Shown: positions 1-5,695, numbered from the stretch's first letter. The stretch is 5,695 nucleotides of DNA from Haloquadratum sp. J07HQX50 (GCA_000416005.1 KE356562.1:954724-960418); one strand, 5' to 3'. The notes: generated by a model from the letters alone, not told the origin. A program made the numbers and translations.

Positions 1-10
1 GGTTCCCTGG

Positions 11-610
11 TTACTCAGTGAATCGACTCAGCAGGCGACTGAAGCCACCGGGTAAGACCGGAATCAGTGCTTCAGCGATATCCGCAAGTGATTTTCTGAT
101 GATCCCGTATACGATAGAGATCCCAACACAGATCATTACGATTATTTGAAACCCTCCAGTGGTTTGAGTGAGTGTCGGAACCGCCAGTAATACCGCTGCT
201 GCGACATCCTCCGGGGCGCCATCGTACCGGATCCATCGCTGGGGACGTATCCATCGTCCGTGGTAATGGCTGTACACTGCACGATCTGAGGTAGCCCGCC
301 ATGGCCTCAGTTCAAGCCCACCACCGAAGGCATCCATGACAGAATGGAGCGATGCGGCAGACACAAACGCGGCAACTCCAACGGTGATAAGACTTGGACT
401 CAAAACAGCGGTGAGAAGTAATACTCCTGCACAGACCGTATACCAAACGGGAAAGTGAAGCGTCTGCCGGTGCGCTCCATAGAGGTCAAAGTCGGGAAAC
501 AATCCCCCAATCAAAGCGCCAGTGAGCGCGGGAGATGCGTATTCGGGGGCGAATACGATTGTCACGCTCGCAAGAGCCATTCCCGCCAGCGTATGTGTCG
601 TTGCCATCAT
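11..610 (-). CDS. membrane-bound metal-dependent hydrolase, YdjM/DUF457 family
   Basis: A 199-residue integral membrane protein of the DUF457 (YdjM/YbcI-like) family, whose members are predicted metal-dependent hydrolases; no reaction is established for this branch. The pattern of putative metal ligands is complete: His6 in the N-terminal THTLAG motif, Asp40 and Asp42 in FPDFD, His47-Arg48 and His52 in AHRQTLH, and His89 and Asp93 in LHSVMD, followed by RPW at 102-104. Hydrophobic segments lie at about 8-20, 54-70, 74-90, 135-147 and 154-172. A soluble stretch at 105-134 carries a WIRYDGAPED motif that I recall from haloarchaeal relatives. The first of two adjacent ATG codons is used here (610 or 607). 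No Shine-Dalgarno is visible, but a TATA-like element lies about 24 nt upstream, which suits a leaderless mRNA. It follows the ABC transporter in the same direction after 108 bp. The family call is firm; the substrate is unknown. Confidence 0.85.
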   Translation of the reverse strand: MMATTHTLAGMALASVTIVFAPEYASPALTGALIGGLFPDFDLYGAHRQTLHFPVWYTVCAGVLLLTAVLSPSLITVGVAAFVSAASLHSVMDAFGGGLELRPWRATSDRAVYSHYHGRWIRPQRWIRYDGAPEDVAAAVLLAVPTLTQTTGGFQIIVMICVGISIVYGIIRKSLADIAEALIPVLPGGFSRLLSRFTE

Positions 611-629
611 GTTTGAAAGGTGCCTACTG

Positions 630-637
630 TTATGATA
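630..637 (-). promoter_or_regulatory. candidate TATA element for the DUF457 gene
   Basis: On the minus strand this reads TATCATAA, centred about 24 nt before the ATG at 610. Haloarchaeal TATA boxes sit about 26-27 nt upstream of transcription start, so a leaderless transcript starting at or beside the ATG is plausible. The match to the haloarchaeal consensus is only partial. If real, the gene has its own promoter rather than depending only on read-through from the ABC transporter. Confidence 0.3.
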
Positions 638-645
638 CTCCGGTT

Positions 646-656
646 CTGCTTAGCAG
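646..656. repeat. short inverted repeat CTGCT-T-AGCAG
   Basis: A perfect 5+1+5 inverted repeat between the ABC transporter stop and the DUF457 gene, just upstream of the candidate TATA element. It could be an operator half-site pair. No T-run follows it on the minus strand, so it does not look like a terminator hairpin. An 11-bp palindrome like this can also occur by chance. Confidence 0.3.
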
Positions 657-718
657 CGTTTCGGCCTGATTCAACATTCCGAGTGAGGCAGGATGATGAC
701 ACTATGGAGTAGCCAGAG

Positions 719-2626
719 TCACTCGGCGGGTCGCAGAGTGTTTCCTATGTCAGCCTGTGATTCCCACAGGGCAGCATAGGCACCATCCTCAGCGAGAAGG
801 CGATCATGCGTGCCTGATTCGATAACTTCGCCATCGTCCAATACGACGATGCGGTCTGCGGTCTGGATTGTCGACAATCGATGAGCAATGATGAATGCTG
901 TGCGATCCTCAATAAGTCGGTTCAGACTCGATTGAATGAGCTCTTCTGTTTCTGTATCAACATCGGAGGTCGCTTCATCGAATATGATTATCTCAGGATC
1001 GTTGAGAATCGCACGAGCGATAGCCAACCGCTGACGCTGCCCACCGGAGAGTTTGATACCACGTTCACCAATCAGCGTGTCATACCCATTCGGCAAGTCA
1101 CTAATAAACTCATCTGCCTCCGCTGATTTCGCTGCCTCAACAATCTGTGAGCGAGTCCCTGACGGTGTTGTATCATTATGCCACTCCGCATCTAAAATCT
1201 CATTGTCACCGTATGCAATATTCTCAGCGACCGTTCCCGAGAACAAGTATGGATTTTGCTCAACGATGGCAATTGCATCACGAAGTCGATCGATATCATA
1301 CTGTCTGACGTCAGCATCATCAACACGGACAGTGCCCTCATCGGTGTCGTAGAATCGCGGAAGGAGCTTGAGTAGTGTCGACTTCCCCGCTCCTGTCGCC
1401 CCTGCCAATCCAATAGTCGTGCCTGCTGGGACTGTGAGAGAGATATTATGCAGTACCGGGTCACGATCACGATAGCTAAATACGACATCATCGAACTCAA
1501 CAGTTCCCTCTACGTCAGCGGGTTTGATCGTCTCGGCTGGGGTTTTAATCGTTGGTTCCTTGCCGAGAATTCCAAAGACACGCTCAGCGCTTGACTTGGC
1601 GAGTTGATACTTGTTCGCTGATTTGCCGATACGCCGCATTGGTGAGTAAAGTCGGCGTAAGTAGAGGAAGAACAGTGCGAAAGCTCCTGCAGAGAGTGCG
1701 TCCGACTGTCCGGCGATGATATCTGTTCCACCCAAATAGAGAGCAAGGACGAATACGATTCCAGTCGTTAATCGGAGTGCGGCGAAGAATCCACGCCTGA
1801 TCCGGAGCGCAGCCACCTTCTCATCGTGGTATTGCTGGCTATGTTCGGCGACGCGGTCTCGTTCAAACCCGTATCGATTAAACGACTTGATGACAGCTGT
1901 CCCGCCGATATTATTCTCCAAGCGGGTGTTCAGCCGCGCAACCGTCTCTCGTATTGATTTATACCGTGGTTCAATCCACCGCAGAAAAAGCCAACTTGCA
2001 ACGCCAATTACAGGGACAGGTGTCAGCGCAATCAACGCCAGCTTCGGGGAGTACGTCCACAGAACGAGAGAGATTCCCCCGACGGTGGCAATAACGCGTA
2101 TCATTTGTCGAAATTCGGTGTTCAGGAACTGCTCGAGCCGGTTAATGTCGCTATTGAGGATTGACATCATCCCACCAGTCTGATGCGACACAAAAAAATC
2201 CATAGAGAGATGTTGAATATGGTCATAGGTGTCATCTCGCAAGTCGCGTTGCACCTTCTGGGCGGTTGACTGGAGTAAGTATCGTGATGCGAATCTCGTC
2301 GCCGACCGAATAAGATACGCAATGATTGCAATGATGACTAACTGTTCCAGAATTGCAATTCTTGCAGGTTCTCCGCTGATCGATGCTGGTGAGAGAAGGC
2401 CAATATCCGAGAGCAGACCAGGATCGCCAGATTGGAGAATCACGCGATCGATTGCAGTTGCAACAACAATCGGCGGCACAAGCCGCGCGAATCGGGTCAA
2501 GAACGAAGCGAGAATACCAATCCCCAATCGCGGCCAATAGGGAAGGGCGTACTCAAGTAGACTGCGAATTGGATGGCCATCAAGATCCTCCCGGACGTCT
2601 TTGAAACCACCACTGTCTTCTGACAT
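719..2626 (-). CDS. ABC transporter, fused membrane and ATP-binding domains (MsbA/MdlB-like half-transporter)
   Basis: A complete 635-residue half-transporter, expected to dimerise in the cytoplasmic membrane and use ATP to move a substrate, most probably outward as in the MsbA/lipid-drug exporter group. The substrate cannot be read from the sequence. The membrane domain covers about 25-340, with hydrophobic segments near 33-58, 88-106, 176-190, 197-215 and 285-325. In the ATPase domain (about 376-620) all motifs are intact: A-loop Tyr385, Walker A GATGAGKST (409-417), Q-loop Gln457, signature LSGGQ (526-530), Walker B IIIFDE with Glu551, D-loop SDVD (554-557) and H-loop His582. A hydrophilic insertion of about 12 residues sits near 477-492. 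The ATG at 2626 is chosen because the acidic MSEDSGGFKDVRED start fits haloarchaeal relatives. An upstream in-frame ATG at 2722 would add 32 less acidic residues and has no visible start signal. The gene is divergent from the zinc-ribbon gene. Confidence 0.93.
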   Translation of the reverse strand: MSEDSGGFKDVREDLDGHPIRSLLEYALPYWPRLGIGILASFLTRFARLVPPIVVATAIDRVILQSGDPGLLSDIGLLSPASISGEPARIAILEQLVIIAIIAYLIRSATRFASRYLLQSTAQKVQRDLRDDTYDHIQHLSMDFFVSHQTGGMMSILNSDINRLEQFLNTEFRQMIRVIATVGGISLVLWTYSPKLALIALTPVPVIGVASWLFLRWIEPRYKSIRETVARLNTRLENNIGGTAVIKSFNRYGFERDRVAEHSQQYHDEKVAALRIRRGFFAALRLTTGIVFVLALYLGGTDIIAGQSDALSAGAFALFFLYLRRLYSPMRRIGKSANKYQLAKSSAERVFGILGKEPTIKTPAETIKPADVEGTVEFDDVVFSYRDRDPVLHNISLTVPAGTTIGLAGATGAGKSTLLKLLPRFYDTDEGTVRVDDADVRQYDIDRLRDAIAIVEQNPYLFSGTVAENIAYGDNEILDAEWHNDTTPSGTRSQIVEAAKSAEADEFISDLPNGYDTLIGERGIKLSGGQRQRLAIARAILNDPEIIIFDEATSDVDTETEELIQSSLNRLIEDRTAFIIAHRLSTIQTADRIVVLDDGEVIESGTHDRLLAEDGAYAALWESQADIGNTLRPAE

Positions 2627-2647
2627 AATTGTGATTACATTCTGAGC

Positions 2648-2655
2648 TACTAATG
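2648..2655 (-). promoter_or_regulatory. weak candidate TATA element for the ABC transporter
   Basis: The minus strand reads CATTAGTA, centred about 26 nt before the chosen ATG at 2626. The spacing fits a leaderless haloarchaeal mRNA, and no Shine-Dalgarno precedes the ATG. The base match to a TATA consensus is poor, so the call rests mainly on position. The spacing mildly favours the 2626 start over the one at 2722. Confidence 0.22.
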
Positions 2656-2861
2656 CCACGTGTTCGACAGACGACTTCCAAAGTGACTCACGCTGTAATC
2701 TGATATCCTCTGTGTATCTCAATCAGCGTGTGGTGATTGCATACGAGTTATTTCTCTGTGCTGAGAATGGTAGTGTGGTTGATATCATTACACTCACACT
2801 CTTAAGGGGCAAGGCTAATGTTCAATACTCTCACTTCGATGGTGTCTTTGAATTCGCTCTC

Positions 2862-2867
2862 GGAGGT
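2862..2867 (+). promoter_or_regulatory. Shine-Dalgarno site of the zinc-ribbon gene
   Basis: GGAGGT ends 5 nt before the ATG at 2873, a strong match to the anti-Shine-Dalgarno sequence at good spacing. It fixes the start of the 61-residue protein. It is the only convincing ribosome binding site in the window, so this mRNA should carry a 5' leader, unlike its neighbours. Confidence 0.7.
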
Positions 2868-2872
2868 CAGAT

Positions 2873-3058
2873 ATGCTCCGATATTATGAATGTGTCTCGT
2901 GTGGAATCGTCACAGCGGATATCGAATCCCCTCCGGTCTGTAGCCAATGCGGAACAGCGCAGTTTGAACCAATCTCAGTTGTCTCTGAGAACGCTTCCTA
3001 CTTTGCCAGCGACCTACAGAGAGCGAGGGAGAGTGCTCCGGGGATTGACCCCGATTGA
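2873..3058 (+). CDS. small two-CxxC zinc-ribbon protein (rubredoxin/rubrerythrin-like)
   Basis: A 61-residue soluble protein with two knuckles, Cys7-x2-Cys10 (CVSCG) and Cys23-x2-Cys26 (CSQCG), 12 residues apart. This is the layout of a rubredoxin-like or rubrerythrin-type zinc ribbon that binds one Zn or Fe. Haloarchaea encode many such small CxxC proteins; most have no assigned role, and proposals include regulation, RNA or protein binding and redox work. The tail (about 36-61, ending GIDPD) is mildly acidic and contains no further motif that I recognise. The start is set by a strong GGAGGT site 5 nt upstream. Two other open frames cover the same bases, but their products are rich in Arg and Ser and not acidic, whereas this frame has the cysteine motif and the ribosome binding site. 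No partner is evident: the gene upstream is divergent and the one downstream is convergent. Confidence 0.8.
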   Translation: MLRYYECVSCGIVTADIESPPVCSQCGTAQFEPISVVSENASYFASDLQRARESAPGIDPD

Positions 3059-3327
3059 GTTTTGTGTGTGTGCGAAACCATACATATCGAAAAAATACTT
3101 CACGCCAGCGACACCTCAGTATCCTTCGCATGGCGTTGTAAAGCGGCGAGGGGGGCGTTGCCACGAGCACATAAACACAAGGTAATTTGCGATGGAGTAA
3201 CTGAGTAGGTATACCTCCCTCTCCCACTCATGTCTTATTGTTTCTGAGTATGCTACTGCGGCGTTGTTTCAAGAGAGTGACATTGGTGTGAACGTCGACC
3301 TCGAGTTTCAGTCGCTGATAAAGAGCA
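3059..3327. other. convergent intergenic region, no gene seen
   Basis: A 269-bp gap between the stops of the zinc-ribbon and short amidohydrolase genes. Directly after the zinc-ribbon stop is a T-rich GTTTTGTGTGTGTG stretch, which could help end transcription. An A6 tract at 3090-3095 reads as T6 on the minus strand, about 230 nt past the amidohydrolase stop. A 10-bp palindrome AGGTATACCT lies at 3207-3216. Open frames here are short or basic and have no start signals. No tRNA-like fold was recognised. Confidence 0.5.
3060..3072 (+). terminator. possible T-rich terminator of the zinc-ribbon gene
   Basis: TTTTGTGTGTGTG begins just after the TGA stop. Archaeal transcription can end at T-rich tracts without a hairpin, and the position is right, but the tract is interrupted by G and the call is weak. 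Confidence 0.25.
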
Positions 3328-4344
3328 TCAGATGATGACGCGTTCTAAATCGAGCGGACCAGCTCGCCGGACGATTGCTCGAATTGGACACTCTGCATTT
3401 GCAAGATTATCTGACGCACCATCGAATACACACAGTGCTGCTTGCTTGCCAGGTTTAATCACCCCCCGATTTAGACCGACAGCTGCTGCTCCAGCTTGGG
3501 TTGCCATCTGGAGAACTTCTCGGTCACTAACATCGAATGTTTTGGCAGTGTAGGCCATCTCACGGAACATTGAGGGTGAGTTCAGCATCACATTGTCAGT
3601 GCCCAGTGCAACCTCTGTATGATCCCGGAGCTTTCGAATAGGCGGCTTACCGACGTCAAGAACAAGATTCGCCCGTGGACACACAGCGACTGGGATATCC
3701 AGTTGAGAAACACGTTCAAGATGTTCTTCAGTCACATGGATCATGTGCACGAGTAAATCTGGATTCAAATCCAAAGCGGGGTGAATATCGCTTGCATCTG
3801 GCTCTCCAGCATGAATTGCAAACGGTACTGCCTCTTCAGTCGCAGCATCTCGATGGGTATGGAATTCCGCATCGTTTGCACCACTGGCTCCATATCCGTC
3901 TGCAATTTGAAGCACATCCGGGTCGCCACTCCCAAAGATAAACGCATCAATATCGATCTCACTCGCTGCCTCACGAAGGAGCCTCGTACCGTCAACTCCA
4001 GACTCTCGAAAGTCCAGAAATGCTGTCGTTCCGGTTTGCTGCATAAATCGCGCCGTTTGTCTCATTGCCTGTATCGCAGCCGTGTCCTCTACAGCTGCCA
4101 GTCTGTTATGTTTCAGACTGTCTGGTGGCGCAACTGCCTCTTCAAGACCGAGGCCGACTGCAGCCTCTTTGGCGATTGAGTCACCAATGTGTGTGTGGGC
4201 ATTGACAAAAGCCGGTGCAATGATCTTGCTTGAATCGGTCTCACACGTCTCAACAGCATCAATATAATTGCTCTCAATGACGACACGGCCCTCGCGTGGC
4301 GTCAATGACTCACCAGCAAGAATCGTTCCTTCGAGTGTATGCAT
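3328..4344 (-). CDS. short amidohydrolase of the chlorohydrolase/deaminase group (COG0402-like)
   Basis: A 338-residue cytosolic amidohydrolase-superfamily enzyme, probably a metal-dependent deaminase of a purine, nucleoside or other N-heterocycle. The active-site set is complete: His50 and His52 in FVNAHTH, His178 and the probable proton shuttle Glu181 in IHAGE, His200 and His203 in VHMIHVTEEH, and Asp250 in ALGTDN. CPRAN at 222-226 and the C-terminal KPGKQAALCVFD segment also fit the family. These features match the group that includes guanine, S-adenosylhomocysteine/methylthioadenosine and 5'-deoxyadenosine deaminases, but those are usually 420-450 residues, so this is a compact form and the substrate is not assigned. 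The ATG at 4344 gives a normal N-terminal strand (MHTLEGTILAG). GAGGAG lies 17 nt upstream, too far for a normal Shine-Dalgarno. The gene is divergent from the adenine deaminase-like gene across 232 bp, which suggests a shared pathway or regulator. Confidence 0.85.
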   Translation of the reverse strand: MHTLEGTILAGESLTPREGRVVIESNYIDAVETCETDSSKIIAPAFVNAHTHIGDSIAKEAAVGLGLEEAVAPPDSLKHNRLAAVEDTAAIQAMRQTARFMQQTGTTAFLDFRESGVDGTRLLREAASEIDIDAFIFGSGDPDVLQIADGYGASGANDAEFHTHRDAATEEAVPFAIHAGEPDASDIHPALDLNPDLLVHMIHVTEEHLERVSQLDIPVAVCPRANLVLDVGKPPIRKLRDHTEVALGTDNVMLNSPSMFREMAYTAKTFDVSDREVLQMATQAGAAAVGLNRGVIKPGKQAALCVFDGASDNLANAECPIRAIVRRAGPLDLERVII

Positions 4345-4398
4345 GATCTTATATCTACGTGCTCCTCTCGTACTACCAATTCATTTCATCCAGGCTGG

Positions 4399-4406
4399 TT
4401 TATGAA
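4399..4406 (-). promoter_or_regulatory. candidate TATA element for the short amidohydrolase
   Basis: The minus strand reads TTCATAAA, centred about 58 nt before the ATG at 4344. It would give a transcript with a leader of roughly 30 nt. It is the most TATA-like stretch upstream of the gene. It lies next to the inverted repeat at 4413-4423, so a protein bound there could affect basal factor access. Confidence 0.33.
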
Positions 4407-4412
4407 TACCGG

Positions 4413-4423
4413 GTCACTGTGAC
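4413..4423. repeat. inverted repeat GTCAC-T-GTGAC
   Basis: A perfect 5+1+5 inverted repeat in the divergent promoter region. It sits next to the candidate TATA of the minus-strand amidohydrolase, a position suited to an operator. The half-site-like TGTGA occurs again at 4427-4431. Confidence 0.45.
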
Positions 4424-4436
4424 AAATGTGATACTG

Positions 4437-4451
4437 TGTACAGGCGGTACA
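4437..4451. repeat. inverted repeat TGTAC-N5-GTACA
   Basis: A perfect 5+5 inverted repeat with a 5-nt spacer (AGGCG), the second of three compact dyads within 65 bp between the divergent genes. The size and spacing suit a dimeric helix-turn-helix regulator. No known haloarchaeal motif was matched. Confidence 0.45.
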
Positions 4452-4467
4452 AACCGATTGCCCTGGG

Positions 4468-4477
4468 GTGAGCTCAC
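4468..4477. repeat. 10-bp palindrome GTGAGCTCAC
   Basis: A perfect palindrome about 100 nt upstream of the plus-strand ATG at 4577. Its arms contain GTGA/TCAC, as do the arms of the dyad at 4413-4423, which hints at related binding sites. Confidence 0.4.
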
Positions 4478-4542
4478 GAGCGCTTGACGATCATAATTAG
4501 ATGGGGCTGACAACGTGTGTCCAAATTGCGGCTGAGTCAGAA

Positions 4543-4552
4543 CCAATATAGT
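4543..4552 (+). promoter_or_regulatory. candidate TATA element for the adenine deaminase-like gene
   Basis: CCAATATAGT is centred about 29 nt before the ATG at 4577. With no Shine-Dalgarno upstream of that ATG, this spacing supports a leaderless or near-leaderless transcript and supports the chosen start. The match to the haloarchaeal consensus is moderate. Confidence 0.38.
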
Positions 4553-4576
4553 CTGAGATACGAATTGCTTGGATAC

Positions 4577-5695
4577 ATGGTTAATCCTCTCGACTCCAAC
4601 ACGAACGACACATCAACAACCCAATCTAGCTCACAAACGCTGGCCGCAGTTGCACGGCGTGAGCAACCTGCTGAGACTGTGATTAAAAACGCGAGCATTA
4701 TTAATGTACACACCGGAGAACTTCGCCACGATCGGAGTTTGCTTATTAGTAACGGGCGCATTGCCGCCGTTACCGAGACAGGTGTCGGAGAGGTTGCTGA
4801 GCAATCGACCATCATCGACGCTAAGGGCGAAATTCTTGCACCTGGATTTCTGGACACACATGTTCACTACGAATCGAGTATGGTTACAGCGACTGGATTC
4901 TGTCGCGGTGTCGTCCCAACTGGGACAACTGGTGCGTTCATGGACCCTCACGAAATTGGTAATGTACTCGGACTGAAAGGAATTCGTCAGTTACTCGATG
5001 AAGCCGCGAATCTCCCGTTGAAGACGTTTTGTACCATCCCATCGTGTGTCCCAGCGGCACCGGGTTTCGAGGACGCGGGTGCAGAGATTGATACTGCAGA
5101 TATCGAGCGTGCTCTTGGGTGGGATGATGTCATCGCACTTGGAGAAATGATGAATTATCCTGGAGTCATCAATGGGGATGATGAGGTACACGCAAAATTA
5201 GCAGCAACATATGCTGCCAATCAACGTGCCACAGGACACTTTGCGAGCAGAGAAACCGACGCTAATCTGGATGCGTACGTCGCCTCAGGAATCTCCTCGT
5301 GTCACGAATCCGTGCGAAAGCAAGAGGCTCTTGCCAAGCTTCGTCGGGGTATGTGGACAATGCTCCGACAAGGCTCTGCCTGGAAAGATATTCCAGAGAC
5401 AATACGATCAATCACAGAGACCGATGTCGATACGCGACATCTCTTGCTTGTCAGCGACGATACACATCCAGACACGATTACCGAAAAGGGACATCTTGAC
5501 CGGGTTCTACGGGTTGCTATCGCTAATGGTCTCGATCCAATTACCGCTGTCCAAGCAGTCACAATCAACGCTGCAGAGTATTATGATGTCGATGAAGATT
5601 TGGGGGCACTCTCCCCAGGGAAAATTGCAGACATTGTTTTTCTTGATGAGCTATCGAGCATTGACGTGTCTCGTGTCATGATTGATGGGTCAATC
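4577..5695 (+). CDS. ade: adenine deaminase-type amidohydrolase (5' part, runs off the window)
   Basis: The first 373 codons of an open frame that continues past the window edge. Adenine deaminases turn adenine into hypoxanthine and ammonia in the cytosol for purine salvage, using a binuclear metal centre. The fold is clear: an N-terminal strand domain (about 34-90), then the barrel with Asp93, His95, His97 and Glu99 in PGFLDTHVHYES, DPHEIGN at 123-129, Glu190 in ALGEMMN, His221, His243-Glu244, and Asp294-Asp295-His297 in SDDTHPD. The NAAEYY and LGALSPGKIADIVFLDEL segments also follow the family. About 200 residues should lie beyond the edge if it has the usual length near 570-600. The ATG at 4577 adds a Ser/Thr/Asn-rich lead of about 25 residues; an upstream in-frame stop at 4508 bounds it, and a TATA-like element supports this start. 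CHES at 242-245, where E. coli AdeC relatives carry DHE as I recall, points to a different subfamily, so the substrate could differ. Confidence 0.92.
   Translation, partial: MVNPLDSNTNDTSTTQSSSQTLAAVARREQPAETVIKNASIINVHTGELRHDRSLLISNGRIAAVTETGVGEVAEQSTIIDAKGEILAPGFLDTHVHYESSMVTATGFCRGVVPTGTTGAFMDPHEIGNVLGLKGIRQLLDEAANLPLKTFCTIPSCVPAAPGFEDAGAEIDTADIERALGWDDVIALGEMMNYPGVINGDDEVHAKLAATYAANQRATGHFASRETDANLDAYVASGISSCHESVRKQEALAKLRRGMWTMLRQGSAWKDIPETIRSITETDVDTRHLLLVSDDTHPDTITEKGHLDRVLRVAIANGLDPITAVQAVTINAAEYYDVDEDLGALSPGKIADIVFLDELSSIDVSRVMIDGSI

Larger units (their letters stand above)
2627..2872. other. divergent intergenic region between ABC transporter and zinc-ribbon genes
   Basis: A 246-bp region that must hold promoters firing in both directions. 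Inside it, AGTGTG at 2772-2777 is mirrored by CACACT at 2795-2800, and ACACTC occurs twice in tandem at 2790-2801; these could be regulator contacts but are short. No convincing TATA box for the plus-strand gene was found. No protein-coding frame of haloarchaeal character crosses the region. Confidence 0.5.

Noticed and set aside
2627..2722. A 32-residue N-terminal extension of the ABC transporter from the upstream ATG
   Set aside because: The MSEDSGGFKD start at 2626 fits the family and has a TATA-like element at leaderless spacing; the upstream region has no start signal and holds the presumed promoter.
2712..3185. A 157-codon plus-strand open frame across the divergent region and zinc-ribbon gene
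   Set aside because: The product is basic and Ser/Arg-rich, unlike acidic haloarchaeal proteins, has no motif, and overlaps the better supported CxxC gene in another frame.
3129..3190. Possible small RNA or tRNA in the gap, prompted by the G-rich stretch and repeated GGCGTTG
   Set aside because: No cloverleaf or stable hairpin could be built by eye, and the repeats are only 7 nt.
2910..3227. A 105-codon minus-strand open frame opposite the zinc-ribbon gene
   Set aside because: Strongly Arg-rich, with no domain and no start signals; it looks like antisense shadow plus intergenic sequence.
3781..4179. A 132-codon plus-strand open frame inside the amidohydrolase gene
   Set aside because: It is antisense to a gene with a complete active-site motif set, and its product is Cys/Arg/Ser-rich without domains.
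4362..4367. GAGGAG on the minus strand as the ribosome binding site of the short amidohydrolase
   Set aside because: It ends 17 nt before the ATG, beyond normal Shine-Dalgarno spacing, and no nearer in-frame start exists.
1..5695. Mobile element, CRISPR, defence or toxin-antitoxin system
   Set aside because: No transposase, integrase, terminal repeats, spaced repeats or defence domains were found; all genes belong to common chromosomal families.

Overview
The window looks like a piece of a haloarchaeal chromosome of moderate base composition. The predicted proteins are acidic (for example the D/E-rich start of the ABC transporter), most starts lack a Shine-Dalgarno site as expected for leaderless haloarchaeal mRNAs, and the gene families are common in Halobacteria. 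The fairly AT-rich codon use and long intergenic gaps (about 110 to 270 bp) would fit a Haloquadratum-like genome. That placement is inference; the sequence alone does not fix the species.

Layout from left to right. Positions 11-610 (minus) hold a membrane-bound metal-dependent hydrolase of the YdjM/DUF457 type. Positions 719-2626 (minus) hold a complete 635-residue ABC transporter half-molecule with fused membrane and ATPase domains. Positions 2873-3058 (plus) hold a 61-residue two-CxxC zinc-ribbon protein, the only gene here with a clear ribosome binding site. A 269-bp non-coding stretch follows. Positions 3328-4344 (minus) hold a short amidohydrolase of the chlorohydrolase/deaminase (COG0402-like) group. 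A 232-bp divergent promoter region containing three compact inverted repeats follows. Positions 4577-5695 (plus) hold the first 373 codons of an adenine deaminase-type amidohydrolase that runs off the window.

How the genes relate. The two right-hand genes are both amidohydrolase-superfamily enzymes read outward from one regulatory region, which suggests a small unit for deaminating purines or related N-heterocycles. The ABC transporter and DUF457 protein lie in the same direction 108 bp apart with no obvious terminator between them, so they may be partly co-transcribed, but nothing links their functions. I see no mobile element, CRISPR array, tRNA, rRNA or toxin-antitoxin pair, and all five genes are intact within the window. 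This is mostly ordinary chromosomal sequence. The points most worth following are the inverted-repeat cluster at 4413-4477, the unassigned substrate of the short deaminase, and the subfamily signature of the adenine deaminase-like enzyme.
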